From an uncultured Alphaproteobacteria bacterium (GTDB taxonomy: Bacteria; Pseudomonadota; Alphaproteobacteria; CAAGCB01; CAG-977): 64,000 nt of DNA. The stretch is from assembly GCA_944390195.1 (NCBI GenBank), contig CALXOZ010000001.1:62001-126000 (forward strand). The letters are read 5' to 3'. A program made the position numbers and the translations under genes. Within the stretch, counting starts at the first letter, position 1; each line of letters begins with the position of its first letter. The notes under the pieces are model-generated. The model was not told the origin of the DNA. It did not search any database and worked only from the letters and a program-made list of their open reading frames with translations. This document shows, one piece after another, positions 9,759-20,141 of this stretch.

Positions 9759-11495
9759 TCATACATCAAACTGGCTGTTATACAATTGCGCATAAAAACC
9801 TTTTCGCAAAAGCAGTTCTTCATGTTTTCCCTGCTCTATGATACGACCGTTTTCCATAACCAGAATCAAATCCGCCTGTCTGATCGTTGACAAACGATGG
9901 GCGACAACAAAGCTTGTCCGCCCCCGCATCATTTCGTCAAAAGCCTTTTGTACATGAATTTCCGTTCTTGTATCAATAGAACTTGTCGCTTCGTCCAAGA
10001 TCAACATCGACGGTAAAGATAACATGGCACGAGCTATACATAACAATTGCTTTTGACCTTGGGACAAATTCGCACCGTCTTCCGTAAGATAAGTATCATA
10101 CCCTTCTGGCATACGCCTGATAAAACCATCCGCATGAGCAGATATCGCGGCACTGACAATTTCATATTCCGAAGCATCCGGTTTCCCGTAAGCAATATTA
10201 TCGCGGATCGTTCCGGCTTTCAACCATGTGTCTTGCAAGACCATGCCGAAAGAAGCCCGTAAGCTGTTCCGCGTCAAATTCCGGACATCATAACCGCTGA
10301 CAATGATTTTTCCTTTATCAATATCATAAAAACGCATCAAGAGGTTGATCAAAGTCGTTTTACCACATCCCGTTTTTCCGACAATCGCTATTTTCTGCCC
10401 GGCTTTGACAGACAGGTTTAAATCCTCAATCAGTTTAATTTCCGGCACATAGGAAAAAGAAACATGGGACAATTCGACAGAGCCGTCCGTCCGTGTCAAA
10501 ACGACAGAATCAGAAGGATCAGGCGTTTCCGGCTGAGCATCAATCACTTCAAACAAACGTTTCGCCGAAGCCAAAGCGCTTTGCAATTCTGCTATAACGC
10601 CTGAAATTTCATTAAAAGGTTTTGTATATTGGTTGGCATAACTTAAAAAACAAGACAATTGTCCCACTGTCAAAAAACCGTTGACAACACTAAACGCGCC
10701 AACAATACCGACCAAAGTATAGACAACACCGTTGACAAAACGTGTGCATGGATTCGTTATGGAAGAAAAAAACAAAGCTTTTATGCCGCATATTTCCAAT
10801 CGTTGGTTGATTTCTTCAAATTTTTCATATGATTCCCGCTCATAACCGAAGGCTTTCACCACTTTCATATGACCGACGGTTTCTTCAATCAAAGCCGTCA
10901 TCTCTCCGCGTGTTTCCGATTGGATTTTAAACAGATTAAACGTTCTTTTCGCAATAAAGTCGGCTACGAACAAAGATAACGGCGTAACAAAAACAACCAA
11001 CAACGTTATCTTCACATTAATGACCAACATAAACCCGATCGTACCCAAAATCGTTACAATCCCTGAAAACAGTTGCGTAAATCCCATCAACAAACCGTCA
11101 GCAACTTGTTCAGCATCGACTACTACCCGACTGAGAATATCTCCGCGGGCATTGGAATCAATAAAACGCAAAGGCACCCTTTGTAAACGTTCAAACGCTT
11201 TTGTCCGGATATCTCTTACACTGAAATATGTTACTTTGTTTGTAAACAGTCCCATCAGCCATTGACTGAACGATGTCGCCGCAACGATTAAAGCTAGCTG
11301 CAATAAAATGACTTTTAACGCATTAAAATCGACCTGTCCCTTTCCGACAACGTGATCGATCGCCCGCCCCGTCAATACAGGTGCATATAAAGTCAATGAC
11401 ACACTGATCGATGCAAAAAACAAAGACAAAAACAAATACCCCAAATACGGGCGGGTAAAAGAAAGCAAACGTTTCAACAAATTGTTTTTTTTCAT
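9759..11495 (-). CDS. Heterodimeric ABC exporter, subunit with the catalytically complete ATPase domain
   Basis: This 578-residue half-transporter has six predicted membrane helices, then an ATPase domain. Walker A is GKTGCGKTT, the signature is LSQGQKQLL, Walker B keeps the catalytic Glu (LILDEATSSID), and the switch His is present (VVAHRLST). The ATG at 11495 follows GGAGG and overlaps the stop of the upstream half-transporter (ATGA). An earlier in-frame start at 11552 would overlap that gene by 61 bp and is unlikely. The LSQGQ signature and the pairing with a degenerate partner match TM287/288- and LmrCD-type exporters. The substrate is unknown; drugs or lipids are typical of the family. 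Confidence 0.9.
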   Translation of the reverse strand: MKKNNLLKRLLSFTRPYLGYLFLSLFFASISVSLTLYAPVLTGRAIDHVVGKGQVDFNALKVILLQLALIVAATSFSQWLMGLFTNKVTYFSVRDIRTKAFERLQRVPLRFIDSNARGDILSRVVVDAEQVADGLLMGFTQLFSGIVTILGTIGFMLVINVKITLLVVFVTPLSLFVADFIAKRTFNLFKIQSETRGEMTALIEETVGHMKVVKAFGYERESYEKFEEINQRLEICGIKALFFSSITNPCTRFVNGVVYTLVGIVGAFSVVNGFLTVGQLSCFLSYANQYTKPFNEISGVIAELQSALASAKRLFEVIDAQPETPDPSDSVVLTRTDGSVELSHVSFSYVPEIKLIEDLNLSVKAGQKIAIVGKTGCGKTTLINLLMRFYDIDKGKIIVSGYDVRNLTRNSLRASFGMVLQDTWLKAGTIRDNIAYGKPDASEYEIVSAAISAHADGFIRRMPEGYDTYLTEDGANLSQGQKQLLCIARAMLSLPSMLILDEATSSIDTRTEIHVQKAFDEMMRGRTSFVVAHRLSTIRQADLILVMENGRIIEQGKHEELLLRKGFYAQLYNSQFDV

Positions 11496-13222
11496 TGTTT
11501 CGCCTCCTTTTCTTCCATCTGGGATAAACATATTTCCCGATACACCGGACAATTTTCAAACAAGTCTTCATGCCGTCCGATACCGACAACCTTACCGTCA
11601 TCCAAGACAACAATGAAATCCGTATTCCTAAGTGTTGAAACACGTTGCGAAATTAAAAAAACCGTCATACCCTGTGTTTCTTTTTCAAGCGCCCGTCGCA
11701 ATCTGGCATCTGTTGCAAAATCCAATGCCGAAGCGCTATCATCCAATATCAGAATTTCCGGACGCCCAACCAAAGCCCGAGCAATCGTCAAACGTTGTCT
11801 TTGCCCTCCGGATAAATTTTTCCCTCCCTGATCTACTTTCGCATCCAATCCTTCCGGTTTTGAAAAAACAAAATCCCAACATTGGGCTATTTTCAACGCT
11901 TGTTCGATTTCTTCATCCGAAGCCTCTTTTTTACCCCAACGCATATTATCGCGTATCGACCCTTTGAATAAAACGGCCTTTTGGGGCACAATGCCGATCT
12001 TTTTTCGCAAATACGCAAAAGAAAGGTTCTTTACATTAACTCCATCGATCAAAACTTCACCTTTGGTTGCATCGTAAAACCGCGCTAACAGATTCATCAA
12101 TGTTGTTTTTCCCGATCCGGTTCCCCCAATCACGCCAATAGTCGATCCGGCGGGAACACTAAAAGAAATGTTGCTTAAAACCTCTTCTTTCGCCCCCTTG
12201 TAAGCAAAACAAACATCGTTAAATGATACGCGCTCAGATCCGGATACCGCCGAACAAGGGGAATCCTTTTCTGAAACGCTCGGGAAAATTTCAAAGACCT
12301 CATTAATCCGGACGGCACAAGCAGAAGCTTTTGTAAAAACAACGATCAAATTCGCCAACGCGACCAAAGCCAATAAAATTTGAGACATATAATTAACCAA
12401 AGCGATCACTTCGCCTTGTTTTAAATCTCCGATATTCACTTGAAAGCCACCGCCCCAAATAATAGCGATAACCGCCGCGTTCACAACGACATAAGTCAAA
12501 GGATTCAGTAAAGTCGTTATCCTGCCGACAATGATTTGTTCGTTTTTCAAGTCATCGCAGGTATTTTGAAAACTTTCGATTTCTTTTTCCTGTTTTGAAA
12601 AGGCTCTGATAACACGTACACCCGCAAGATTTTCCCGCGTTAACAAAGATACTTTATCCAGAAAAGCTTGAATCCTTTTATAATAAGGGATCGATCCGGA
12701 CATCACAAAATAAATGACCGCTCCGATCGCCGGCGTGGCAAGTAAAAAAATCAAAGCCAATTTGACATCAACAAAAAAAGCCATGACAATCGCCCCCACC
12801 ACAATGAACGGAGAACGTAAAAACAAACGCAATATCAAATTTACTCCTGATTGCGCTTGATTAATATCTCCGGTCAAACGGGTGATCAAAGAAGGAGTGC
12901 CGATCTCATCAAGTTCACTGTATGACAAATTCGATACATGGCGGAACAAGGCGCGACGCAAAGCCGTTCCAAATCCCATGGAAGCTTTGGCGGCAAAATA
13001 CTGGGCTGTCAAAGAGCAAATCAAGCCCAACAATCCTAAAAAAACCATCAAAGCCCCCATCTTACAGATATATCCGGTATCTTTGTGCTTTATTCCGATA
13101 TCAATGATACCCGCCATTACCAATGGCACAACCAATTCAAAACAGGCTTCTAAAAATTTAAATAAAGGACCGATAATACATTCCTTCTTATAACCTTTTA
13201 AAAAACGGACAAGTTTAAACAT
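11492..13222 (-). CDS. Heterodimeric ABC exporter, subunit with degenerate ATPase domain
   Basis: This 576-residue half-transporter has an N-terminal six-helix membrane domain. Its ATPase domain has Walker A at about 366-373 (GGTGSGKTT) and signature LSGGQ at 470-474. The Walker B region reads LILDDSASALD, so Asp495 replaces the catalytic glutamate. The switch histidine is replaced by Gln526 (LISQRVST). These are hallmarks of the non-hydrolysing site in heterodimeric exporters, in which this subunit's Walker motifs pair with the partner's unusual LSQGQ signature. Its last codons overlap the start of the partner gene. The pairing is common in Firmicutes, so acquisition by transfer is possible but untested. 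Confidence 0.9.
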   Translation of the reverse strand: MFKLVRFLKGYKKECIIGPLFKFLEACFELVVPLVMAGIIDIGIKHKDTGYICKMGALMVFLGLLGLICSLTAQYFAAKASMGFGTALRRALFRHVSNLSYSELDEIGTPSLITRLTGDINQAQSGVNLILRLFLRSPFIVVGAIVMAFFVDVKLALIFLLATPAIGAVIYFVMSGSIPYYKRIQAFLDKVSLLTRENLAGVRVIRAFSKQEKEIESFQNTCDDLKNEQIIVGRITTLLNPLTYVVVNAAVIAIIWGGGFQVNIGDLKQGEVIALVNYMSQILLALVALANLIVVFTKASACAVRINEVFEIFPSVSEKDSPCSAVSGSERVSFNDVCFAYKGAKEEVLSNISFSVPAGSTIGVIGGTGSGKTTLMNLLARFYDATKGEVLIDGVNVKNLSFAYLRKKIGIVPQKAVLFKGSIRDNMRWGKKEASDEEIEQALKIAQCWDFVFSKPEGLDAKVDQGGKNLSGGQRQRLTIARALVGRPEILILDDSASALDFATDARLRRALEKETQGMTVFLISQRVSTLRNTDFIVVLDDGKVVGIGRHEDLFENCPVYREICLSQMEEKEAKQ

Positions 13223-13370
13223 CTTTTTTCATCTCACAAAAGGGGAAGTTTCTTTTTTTTCCTACACGGCAACAAACAGAAAAACAACAAAAAACAATCG
13301 AACCGCGCGTTCCTTCCTGTATTGTTTCAATTTTCTTTTCATATATAATTATTCAAAAAAGGAAAAAATC

Positions 13371-14564
13371 ATGAAATATTACGGTTTTTTTAGTGCTCGA
13401 CTGGGATCTGACAATCAAACTTGCGGCATTATTTCCCAAGCGCAAAATAATAAAAACACATTCATTCAAAATCCGCTTTTAAAATCACCAGACGGACATC
13501 CCTTAAACCGATCCCGTTACGATAACGGACAGATGTTTGAAAAAGATGTCTTTGATTGTTTGGAAAACTGTCTGAAAAACGGGATAAAGCCCGATATCTT
13601 CATATTACCTTTCAACCACGGAAACATTCCCGTCGCCATCAATGACGCCGAGGCTTTGGCTAAAACGGTAAAAAGATTTTATTTTCAAAATAATCTCGGA
13701 TTCGTTACAACCTTGCTTTTAACAGCCGCTTTTCACAATTACCAACACCTCGATCTGGTCAATATCCCTTATCATTTGATGAATGAAAGCCAAGCCCGAT
13801 ATCTGAAAATAAACACCAAATTGCAAAAAAAAATCATTTTTACTTTGGGGGTTGCTGGAAACTTGACAAAATGGAAACTCCAACAAGAAAGAAACTCTTT
13901 GAAATTTGCAAAAGAACTGGCTCGATATAAAAACGGAAAGCCACTCGCTTTGTTTTCTTTGGGCGGGCGCGTCGAAGGAGAGGAAATTCAATTCAGTGTA
14001 AACGATGCTGGAAATATTTTAAAAAAAGCTCTGGAATTCCAAAAAAAAGGATTTAATGTCGCCTTTACAAACAGTCCGCGAACACCAACCGACGTAACAG
14101 ACTTCTTATTTGAAAACGCACAAAAAAATGACATACCTTTCTATAACGTAAAAAAAATCGCCACAACGAAAACAGATGATTTCCGCCTGTATTCTGGTCG
14201 CTTTAAAAAGACGTTCAAAGAACAGTACGAAAAAACCGGTAACATCTACCCCGCCCTATTGGCACGCGCCCATATCGTTATCGGCACAAAAGACAGCTTT
14301 TCTTATACATCGGATAGCGCTGCTTTGGGCATAAAAACAGCCGTCTATGCCGATATGTTCATTGATGAAAAAAAACGCCCCGATTGCAATAAATTGTTTC
14401 ATTCACTTAAAAATAAGTATGTTTTCGATCTTAACGATCCGCGCATATTTGATGTAAAAACAACTTTACCCGTTTTACCTGATGCAAACAAAAAAATCAT
14501 TTCAGCTGTAGAACAATTTGTGAAGAACAAAACCGATCCCTGTCATCAAAAGCTTGGAATCTGA
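13371..14564 (+). CDS. ELM1-like (DUF1022) protein, probable
   Basis: This 397-residue protein resembles the mitochondrial-fission-ELM1-like family found in alphaproteobacteria, whose biochemical role is unsettled and whose fold resembles glycosyltransferases. Support comes from its layout: ALFSLGGRVEGEEIQFS (a GG-containing strand-turn near 185), TNSPRTPTDV near 240, and a C-terminal IYPALLARAHIVIGTKDSFS followed by SDSAALGIKTAVY, which matches the family's acceptor-side pattern. The C-terminal 50 residues are less conserved. The ATG follows AAAAGGAAAA. It is divergent from the ABC exporter genes and convergent with rodA, 12 bp away. The assignment rests on pattern memory, not on alignment. 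Confidence 0.6.
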   Translation: MKYYGFFSARLGSDNQTCGIISQAQNNKNTFIQNPLLKSPDGHPLNRSRYDNGQMFEKDVFDCLENCLKNGIKPDIFILPFNHGNIPVAINDAEALAKTVKRFYFQNNLGFVTTLLLTAAFHNYQHLDLVNIPYHLMNESQARYLKINTKLQKKIIFTLGVAGNLTKWKLQQERNSLKFAKELARYKNGKPLALFSLGGRVEGEEIQFSVNDAGNILKKALEFQKKGFNVAFTNSPRTPTDVTDFLFENAQKNDIPFYNVKKIATTKTDDFRLYSGRFKKTFKEQYEKTGNIYPALLARAHIVIGTKDSFSYTSDSAALGIKTAVYADMFIDEKKRPDCNKLFHSLKNKYVFDLNDPRIFDVKTTLPVLPDANKKIISAVEQFVKNKTDPCHQKLGI

Positions 14565-14576
14565 ATAATTCCTCCT

Positions 14577-15734
14577 TTAATTGTCGTAAACACTATCCCC
14601 GCCCATTTGAAGATTACGGTGCACATTGACACATTCAACCAACCCGAATGAAAACATCAACGTCAACATCACCGTTCCGCCGTAAGAAATCATCGGCAAC
14701 GGAACCCCGACAACAGGCAATAATCCCATAACCATGGCAATATTTATAAAAACATATAAAAACAAATTCGTCGTCAATCCCAACGCCAGCAATCTGCCAA
14801 AAAAGCTGGAGGATCTGAAAGCGATAACATACCCATAAAAAATTAAAACAAGATACAGCAATAATAAAGATACCGACCCGACCAAGCCAAATTCTTCGGC
14901 AAAAACCGTAAAAATAAAATCCGTATGTTTTTCCGGCAAAAAATTCAATCGGCTCTGTGTTCCTTGTAAAAACCCTTTACCAAAAACGCCTCCTGATCCC
15001 AAAGTGATTTTTGATTGTAGAATATGATATCCTTTTCCCAACGGATCCCGTTGCGGATCCAAAAAAGTAAAAACGCGTTCCTTTTGATAATCATGCAAAA
15101 AACGCCAGCCAATCGGTATCGAAAGCAATCCCGTCATTGCTAAAACAGCAAACTTCCATATTTGAACACCGGCAAGAAAAAACAGCGTCAAAGAACCCGC
15201 CCCGATTAAAACAGCCGTTCCTAAATCGGGTTGTTTCAATACCAAACCGACCGGAATCAAAACCATAAAAGAAGGAATGACAATTGAAGACATTGTTCTG
15301 ACTTCGGTCAAAGAAGTTGTGTGAAAATATCTTGCCAACGCCAAAATCAACGCTATTTTCATAACTTCCGAAGGCTGAATCCTAATAAACCCTAAATTCA
15401 ACCATCGTTGCGCCCCCATAGCGTCATGACCGAAAAATTCGACAATAAACAATAAAATGACTGCGCCTATGTAAAAAATATACGCATACTTAAGCCAAAA
15501 CCTTAAATCAATCATTGCCACAACGAACATCACGACAAACCCCAACCAAAAACGGCGGAATTGAAGCACCGCCCACGGATCCCAATGTCCGTCTGCGGCG
15601 GAATATAAAACAATGAAACCGCAGGAAGCCACCAAAAAAATTAAAAGAATATAACACCAGCTCAAATTACAAAAACGGTCTTTAAGCGTCATATTCGGGT
15701 TTCTCAAACTGAACGAAGAATAATTTCTCGACAT
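14577..15734 (-). CDS. rodA: Peptidoglycan glycosyltransferase RodA
   Basis: This 385-residue SEDS-family polymerase of lateral-wall peptidoglycan has about ten membrane helices. Family signatures include GHDAMGAQRWLNLGFIRIQPSE near 105-126, with the catalytic-region Trp/Arg, and YHILQSKITLGSGGVFGKG near 230, followed by LPEKHTDFIFTVFAEEFG. It lies 3 bp downstream of mrdA, its cognate transpeptidase partner in the elongasome, and ends the mreB-mreC-mreD-mrdA-rodA cluster. An internal ATG (MTLKDRF) could be an alternative start. Confidence 0.97.
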   Translation of the reverse strand: MSRNYSSFSLRNPNMTLKDRFCNLSWCYILLIFLVASCGFIVLYSAADGHWDPWAVLQFRRFWLGFVVMFVVAMIDLRFWLKYAYIFYIGAVILLFIVEFFGHDAMGAQRWLNLGFIRIQPSEVMKIALILALARYFHTTSLTEVRTMSSIVIPSFMVLIPVGLVLKQPDLGTAVLIGAGSLTLFFLAGVQIWKFAVLAMTGLLSIPIGWRFLHDYQKERVFTFLDPQRDPLGKGYHILQSKITLGSGGVFGKGFLQGTQSRLNFLPEKHTDFIFTVFAEEFGLVGSVSLLLLYLVLIFYGYVIAFRSSSFFGRLLALGLTTNLFLYVFINIAMVMGLLPVVGVPLPMISYGGTVMLTLMFSFGLVECVNVHRNLQMGGDSVYDN

Positions 15735-15737
15735 GAT

Positions 15738-17597
15738 TCATTGCCCTGTTGTCTTGATTTTCCGATTTTCAGTTCCCTGTGAAGAAGGATCCAATTGCAA
15801 CGCCGCCTCCATGATTGCTTTGGCAATCGGTGCCGCGGTTGTCGCTCCGCCCCCGCCATGTTCGATCACAACCGATAAAGCATATCTGGGCTTATCCGTC
15901 GGACCGTAAGCGACAAATAAAGCATGATTTCTCTTTTTCCAAGGCAATTCTTCCTGACTTCGCACACCTTTAGCCCGTTCTTGCATGGAAATGCGTCTGA
16001 CTTGTGTTGTTCCCGTCTTTCCGGCAATCAATTTCCCTTCAACATTGACATATGCCGTTTTAGCCGTTCCTTTCGCAGAATTGACAACATTGAACATTCC
16101 TTCTTGCATCAATTGTAAATGTGCCTTCGGTATGTTCAAATTTTCCCCACGATATGATGACTTCCGAGGCTGATGCAATATCGTCGGCTTGACTTTATAA
16201 CCGCCATTGGCTATTGCGGCAACCATGACAGCCAACTGTAAAGGAGTCGCCAATACATATCCTTGCCCTATCCCCGTATTATAGGTGTCTCCTTGCAACC
16301 ACTTTTCACCTAAAACGACTTCTTTCCAATGGCGCGTCGGCATCAGCCCAGACTTTTCACCCGGCAAATTAATACCGGTATCCAAACCGAAACCAAACCG
16401 TTTTGCCATTGATGAAATGTTATCAATCCCCGTACGGCGCGCTACTTCATAAAAATAAACGTCACACGAGTGCATTAAAGCCTGCTTTAAATCCATCTCA
16501 CCATGACCTCCGGCATTCCAGCAATGAAAACGATGCGTCCCCATCATAATGTGACCTCCGCAAAAAACCTTCGTATCCGGAGTAATCACACCTGCTTTCA
16601 AAGCCGCCAAAGCAACCACCATCTTAAATGTCGATCCAGGGGAATACAATCCGCCCAATACCTTATTAAGCAAAGGGTTTTTCTCATCTTTGGATATTTT
16701 TAACCATTCCTTGTTTGACAGCCCTCGATTGAATTTATTCGGGTCAAAACTCGGCATGGAAACCAAGACTAAAACTTCCCCTGTATATATGTCTAACAAA
16801 ACAGCTGAACCGCTTTCCCCTTTCATTTTGTCATAGGCTATTTTTTGTAAACGCTGATCTATCGTCAAATACAACGTCTCTCCCGGTGTACCTTCATCCC
16901 TTTCCATTTCGCGAATGATTCGTCCCACCGAATTGATTTCCACACGTTGTGCCCCTTCTTTACCGCACAGTTCCGTATTAAATTCAAGTTCAACACCAGA
17001 TTTCCCGACACGATACCCAGGCAACTTGAATAAGGGATTGCCTGAATCAATATCCTCTTGAGAAACAGAGCCAACATATCCGAGAATATGCGCCGCCGCT
17101 TCCTTCAAGGGATAAAAACGGCTCAACCCTTCGTCTATAATAATACCCGGCAAATCAGGCGCATTCAATTGAATCGCCGCCATCTGTTCCCATGTCAGAT
17201 TTTCGCGTATCGGTACGGGTGTAAAATCTCTGGAACGGCGAACTTCTTTCCTGACTCGCTGTATCTCTGAATCGGTCAATGCTAAAATCTTATTTAATGA
17301 CGACAGCGTCGCATTCAAATTGCCTTCCGTTTGCTCGGATATGATCAGAACGCGAAAATTCTGATTGTTTTCTGCCATCGGATGTCCGAAACGATCTAAA
17401 ATCAACCCTCTCGGGGGGGCTAACAATCGCGTACTGATCCGGTTTTCCTCTGCCAACGTCTTATAACGATCCGATTCTATAACCTGCAAATAATACAAAC
17501 GACCGATCAAAATTGAAGATAAAAACAGCTCCGAACCGGCTAACATCGCCGCCCGACGCGTCAACATTCTTCCCTTATCCCCGTCCCGTATTATCAT
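15738..17597 (-). CDS. mrdA: Penicillin-binding protein 2 (elongation transpeptidase)
   Basis: This 619-residue class B PBP crosslinks peptidoglycan during elongation. An N-terminal membrane anchor covers about residues 15-40. It is followed by the dimerisation domain, with APPRGLILDRFG, and by the transpeptidase domain. The three active-site motifs are present: SxxK in SPGSTFKM, SxD in HSCDVYFYE, and KTG in AGKTGTTQ. The ATG overlaps the mreD stop by 4 bp. It forms a complex with RodA, encoded immediately downstream. Confidence 0.97.
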   Translation of the reverse strand: MIIRDGDKGRMLTRRAAMLAGSELFLSSILIGRLYYLQVIESDRYKTLAEENRISTRLLAPPRGLILDRFGHPMAENNQNFRVLIISEQTEGNLNATLSSLNKILALTDSEIQRVRKEVRRSRDFTPVPIRENLTWEQMAAIQLNAPDLPGIIIDEGLSRFYPLKEAAAHILGYVGSVSQEDIDSGNPLFKLPGYRVGKSGVELEFNTELCGKEGAQRVEINSVGRIIREMERDEGTPGETLYLTIDQRLQKIAYDKMKGESGSAVLLDIYTGEVLVLVSMPSFDPNKFNRGLSNKEWLKISKDEKNPLLNKVLGGLYSPGSTFKMVVALAALKAGVITPDTKVFCGGHIMMGTHRFHCWNAGGHGEMDLKQALMHSCDVYFYEVARRTGIDNISSMAKRFGFGLDTGINLPGEKSGLMPTRHWKEVVLGEKWLQGDTYNTGIGQGYVLATPLQLAVMVAAIANGGYKVKPTILHQPRKSSYRGENLNIPKAHLQLMQEGMFNVVNSAKGTAKTAYVNVEGKLIAGKTGTTQVRRISMQERAKGVRSQEELPWKKRNHALFVAYGPTDKPRYALSVVIEHGGGGATTAAPIAKAIMEAALQLDPSSQGTENRKIKTTGQ

Positions 17598-18130
17598 TTT
17601 TCTTTGTCCATCAAATACAAATTCAATCTAATACACGGCCATGAAATAATCGGATAGCTGATAATTAACAAAATATAACTGACAAATGAAAGGGCTACAG
17701 GCATAAAAGTTGCATAATAAAGTGAAATAAGCAACCATTTCAAAACATATGCCCCAAAAGCCAACACCGCAAAATAAAGCCAGACAAAAGAAAACAAGCG
17801 ACCGATCAAATAACGGTATTGTCTTTGAGTTATAAAATAAAACAATGTAAAGACCACAGTATTAACCCCTAATGGCACGCCATCTAGTAAATCAAGAAAC
17901 AACCCTGTCATAAAGGCGTTGGAAACGGTAAAATCTTGCGGTCTGCAAACCGCCCAATAAAAAACTGGAATCAATGTAATGCAAGGACGGACACCGGAAT
18001 ATCCGGGAATGTAGGTGGGAGATATTGAAAACAGCAAAATAAGGACTGTCAGGATTTTGGGGGAATACAGCCTGAGCTTTCGGGCACACCAAACAAAAAA
18101 TTGATTATGTTTCAATGAGATATGTCGCAT
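17594..18130 (-). CDS. mreD: Rod shape-determining protein MreD
   Basis: This 178-residue polytopic protein has about five hydrophobic segments, including the MreD-like FMTGLFLDLLDGVPLGVNTVVF. It bridges MreC and the PBP2-RodA complex in the cytoplasmic membrane. It overlaps mreC by 19 bp and mrdA by 4 bp. Sequence conservation in this family is low, so the call relies mainly on membrane topology, size and position in the mre-mrd cluster. Confidence 0.93.
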   Translation of the reverse strand: MRHISLKHNQFFVWCARKLRLYSPKILTVLILLFSISPTYIPGYSGVRPCITLIPVFYWAVCRPQDFTVSNAFMTGLFLDLLDGVPLGVNTVVFTLFYFITQRQYRYLIGRLFSFVWLYFAVLAFGAYVLKWLLISLYYATFMPVALSFVSYILLIISYPIISWPCIRLNLYLMDKEK

Positions 18131-18984
18131 GTCTGATCCTCAAGCAAACCTGAAAGACCGTAATCAACAATATGCACGATTTCCAATCGGTTGCGATTAA
18201 AGAAAGGACGGACTTTTATGATCCCGTTTTGAACAGACACGATCACACCAACAGGCAAACCGGCGGGATAAACTCCCGCCATTCCGGAAGTAACAACTTT
18301 ATCGCCTACGGATATTTCCGTATTATTGGGAAAAGATATTAATTGCGGATATTCCGTATTGTCTCCCGCCAATATAGCCGGGACATCATAAGGTTCTATT
18401 TTAACGGGAACACGGGAATTTATATCCGTAATCAATAAAATACGGGCGGCATTAGTTCCTACGGACGCAATCCTGCCGACCAAGCCGTCACCTGTTAAAA
18501 CTACATTGCCCTTTTCTATTTCTTGTCTATGTCCAACAAAAGCTATTAACGATTGGGCAAAAGAATTTCCCGTATCGGCGATAACACGAGACGTAATTGA
18601 TATAGCCGTCGGAGGCGGCACATAATTTAACAAATCTCTTAAATACGCATTTTCTTTTCGTAATTGTTCCACATCCACTTTAATCAAGTTCAGTTCTTTA
18701 TTTTCTTGGTGCAATCGAGCGTTTTCTTGGCGGATTGATGCCAATTCATGAATATTTTGAACAAAGCGTGAAGCAAAAACCGCCGGTTTTGATAACATCT
18801 TTAAAACAGGGGCTGCCAGATCGTTAAAAAAAACCTGAGCTTTTTCGATTAAAAGCGTATCCGCTTTTCCCAGTAACATCAAACCGAAAGCTATAACAAC
18901 CAATATGAAAACACCGAAACGGCGCAATTTCACCTTTATTTGATGCAGTGAAGCCGTTATTTTCCCGCCATTTTGGTCTTCCAT
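18112..18984 (-). CDS. mreC: Rod shape-determining protein MreC
   Basis: This 290-residue bitopic protein links MreB to the periplasmic wall-synthesis enzymes. An N-terminal membrane helix lies near residues 23-42 (FGVFILVVIAFGLMLL). A coiled-coil segment follows near 85-115 (ASIRQENARLHQENKELN), and then the beta-rich MreC core with GLVGRIASVG and KVVTSGMAGVYPAGLPVG. The start ATG follows AAAGGGGA. It sits 27 bp downstream of mreB. Confidence 0.96.
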   Translation of the reverse strand: MEDQNGGKITASLHQIKVKLRRFGVFILVVIAFGLMLLGKADTLLIEKAQVFFNDLAAPVLKMLSKPAVFASRFVQNIHELASIRQENARLHQENKELNLIKVDVEQLRKENAYLRDLLNYVPPPTAISITSRVIADTGNSFAQSLIAFVGHRQEIEKGNVVLTGDGLVGRIASVGTNAARILLITDINSRVPVKIEPYDVPAILAGDNTEYPQLISFPNNTEISVGDKVVTSGMAGVYPAGLPVGVIVSVQNGIIKVRPFFNRNRLEIVHIVDYGLSGLLEDQTCDISH

Positions 18985-19011
18985 TCTTTTCCCCTTTATT
19001 CAAAGGGATTT

Positions 19012-20064
<1,053 letters not shown>

Positions 20065-20141
20065 TTATAATTTAAAGCTCATAAATGATATACTTTGCTT
20101 TGTTTGCTAGCAAGTAAAAATATACTGAATTTCTGTCTAAT

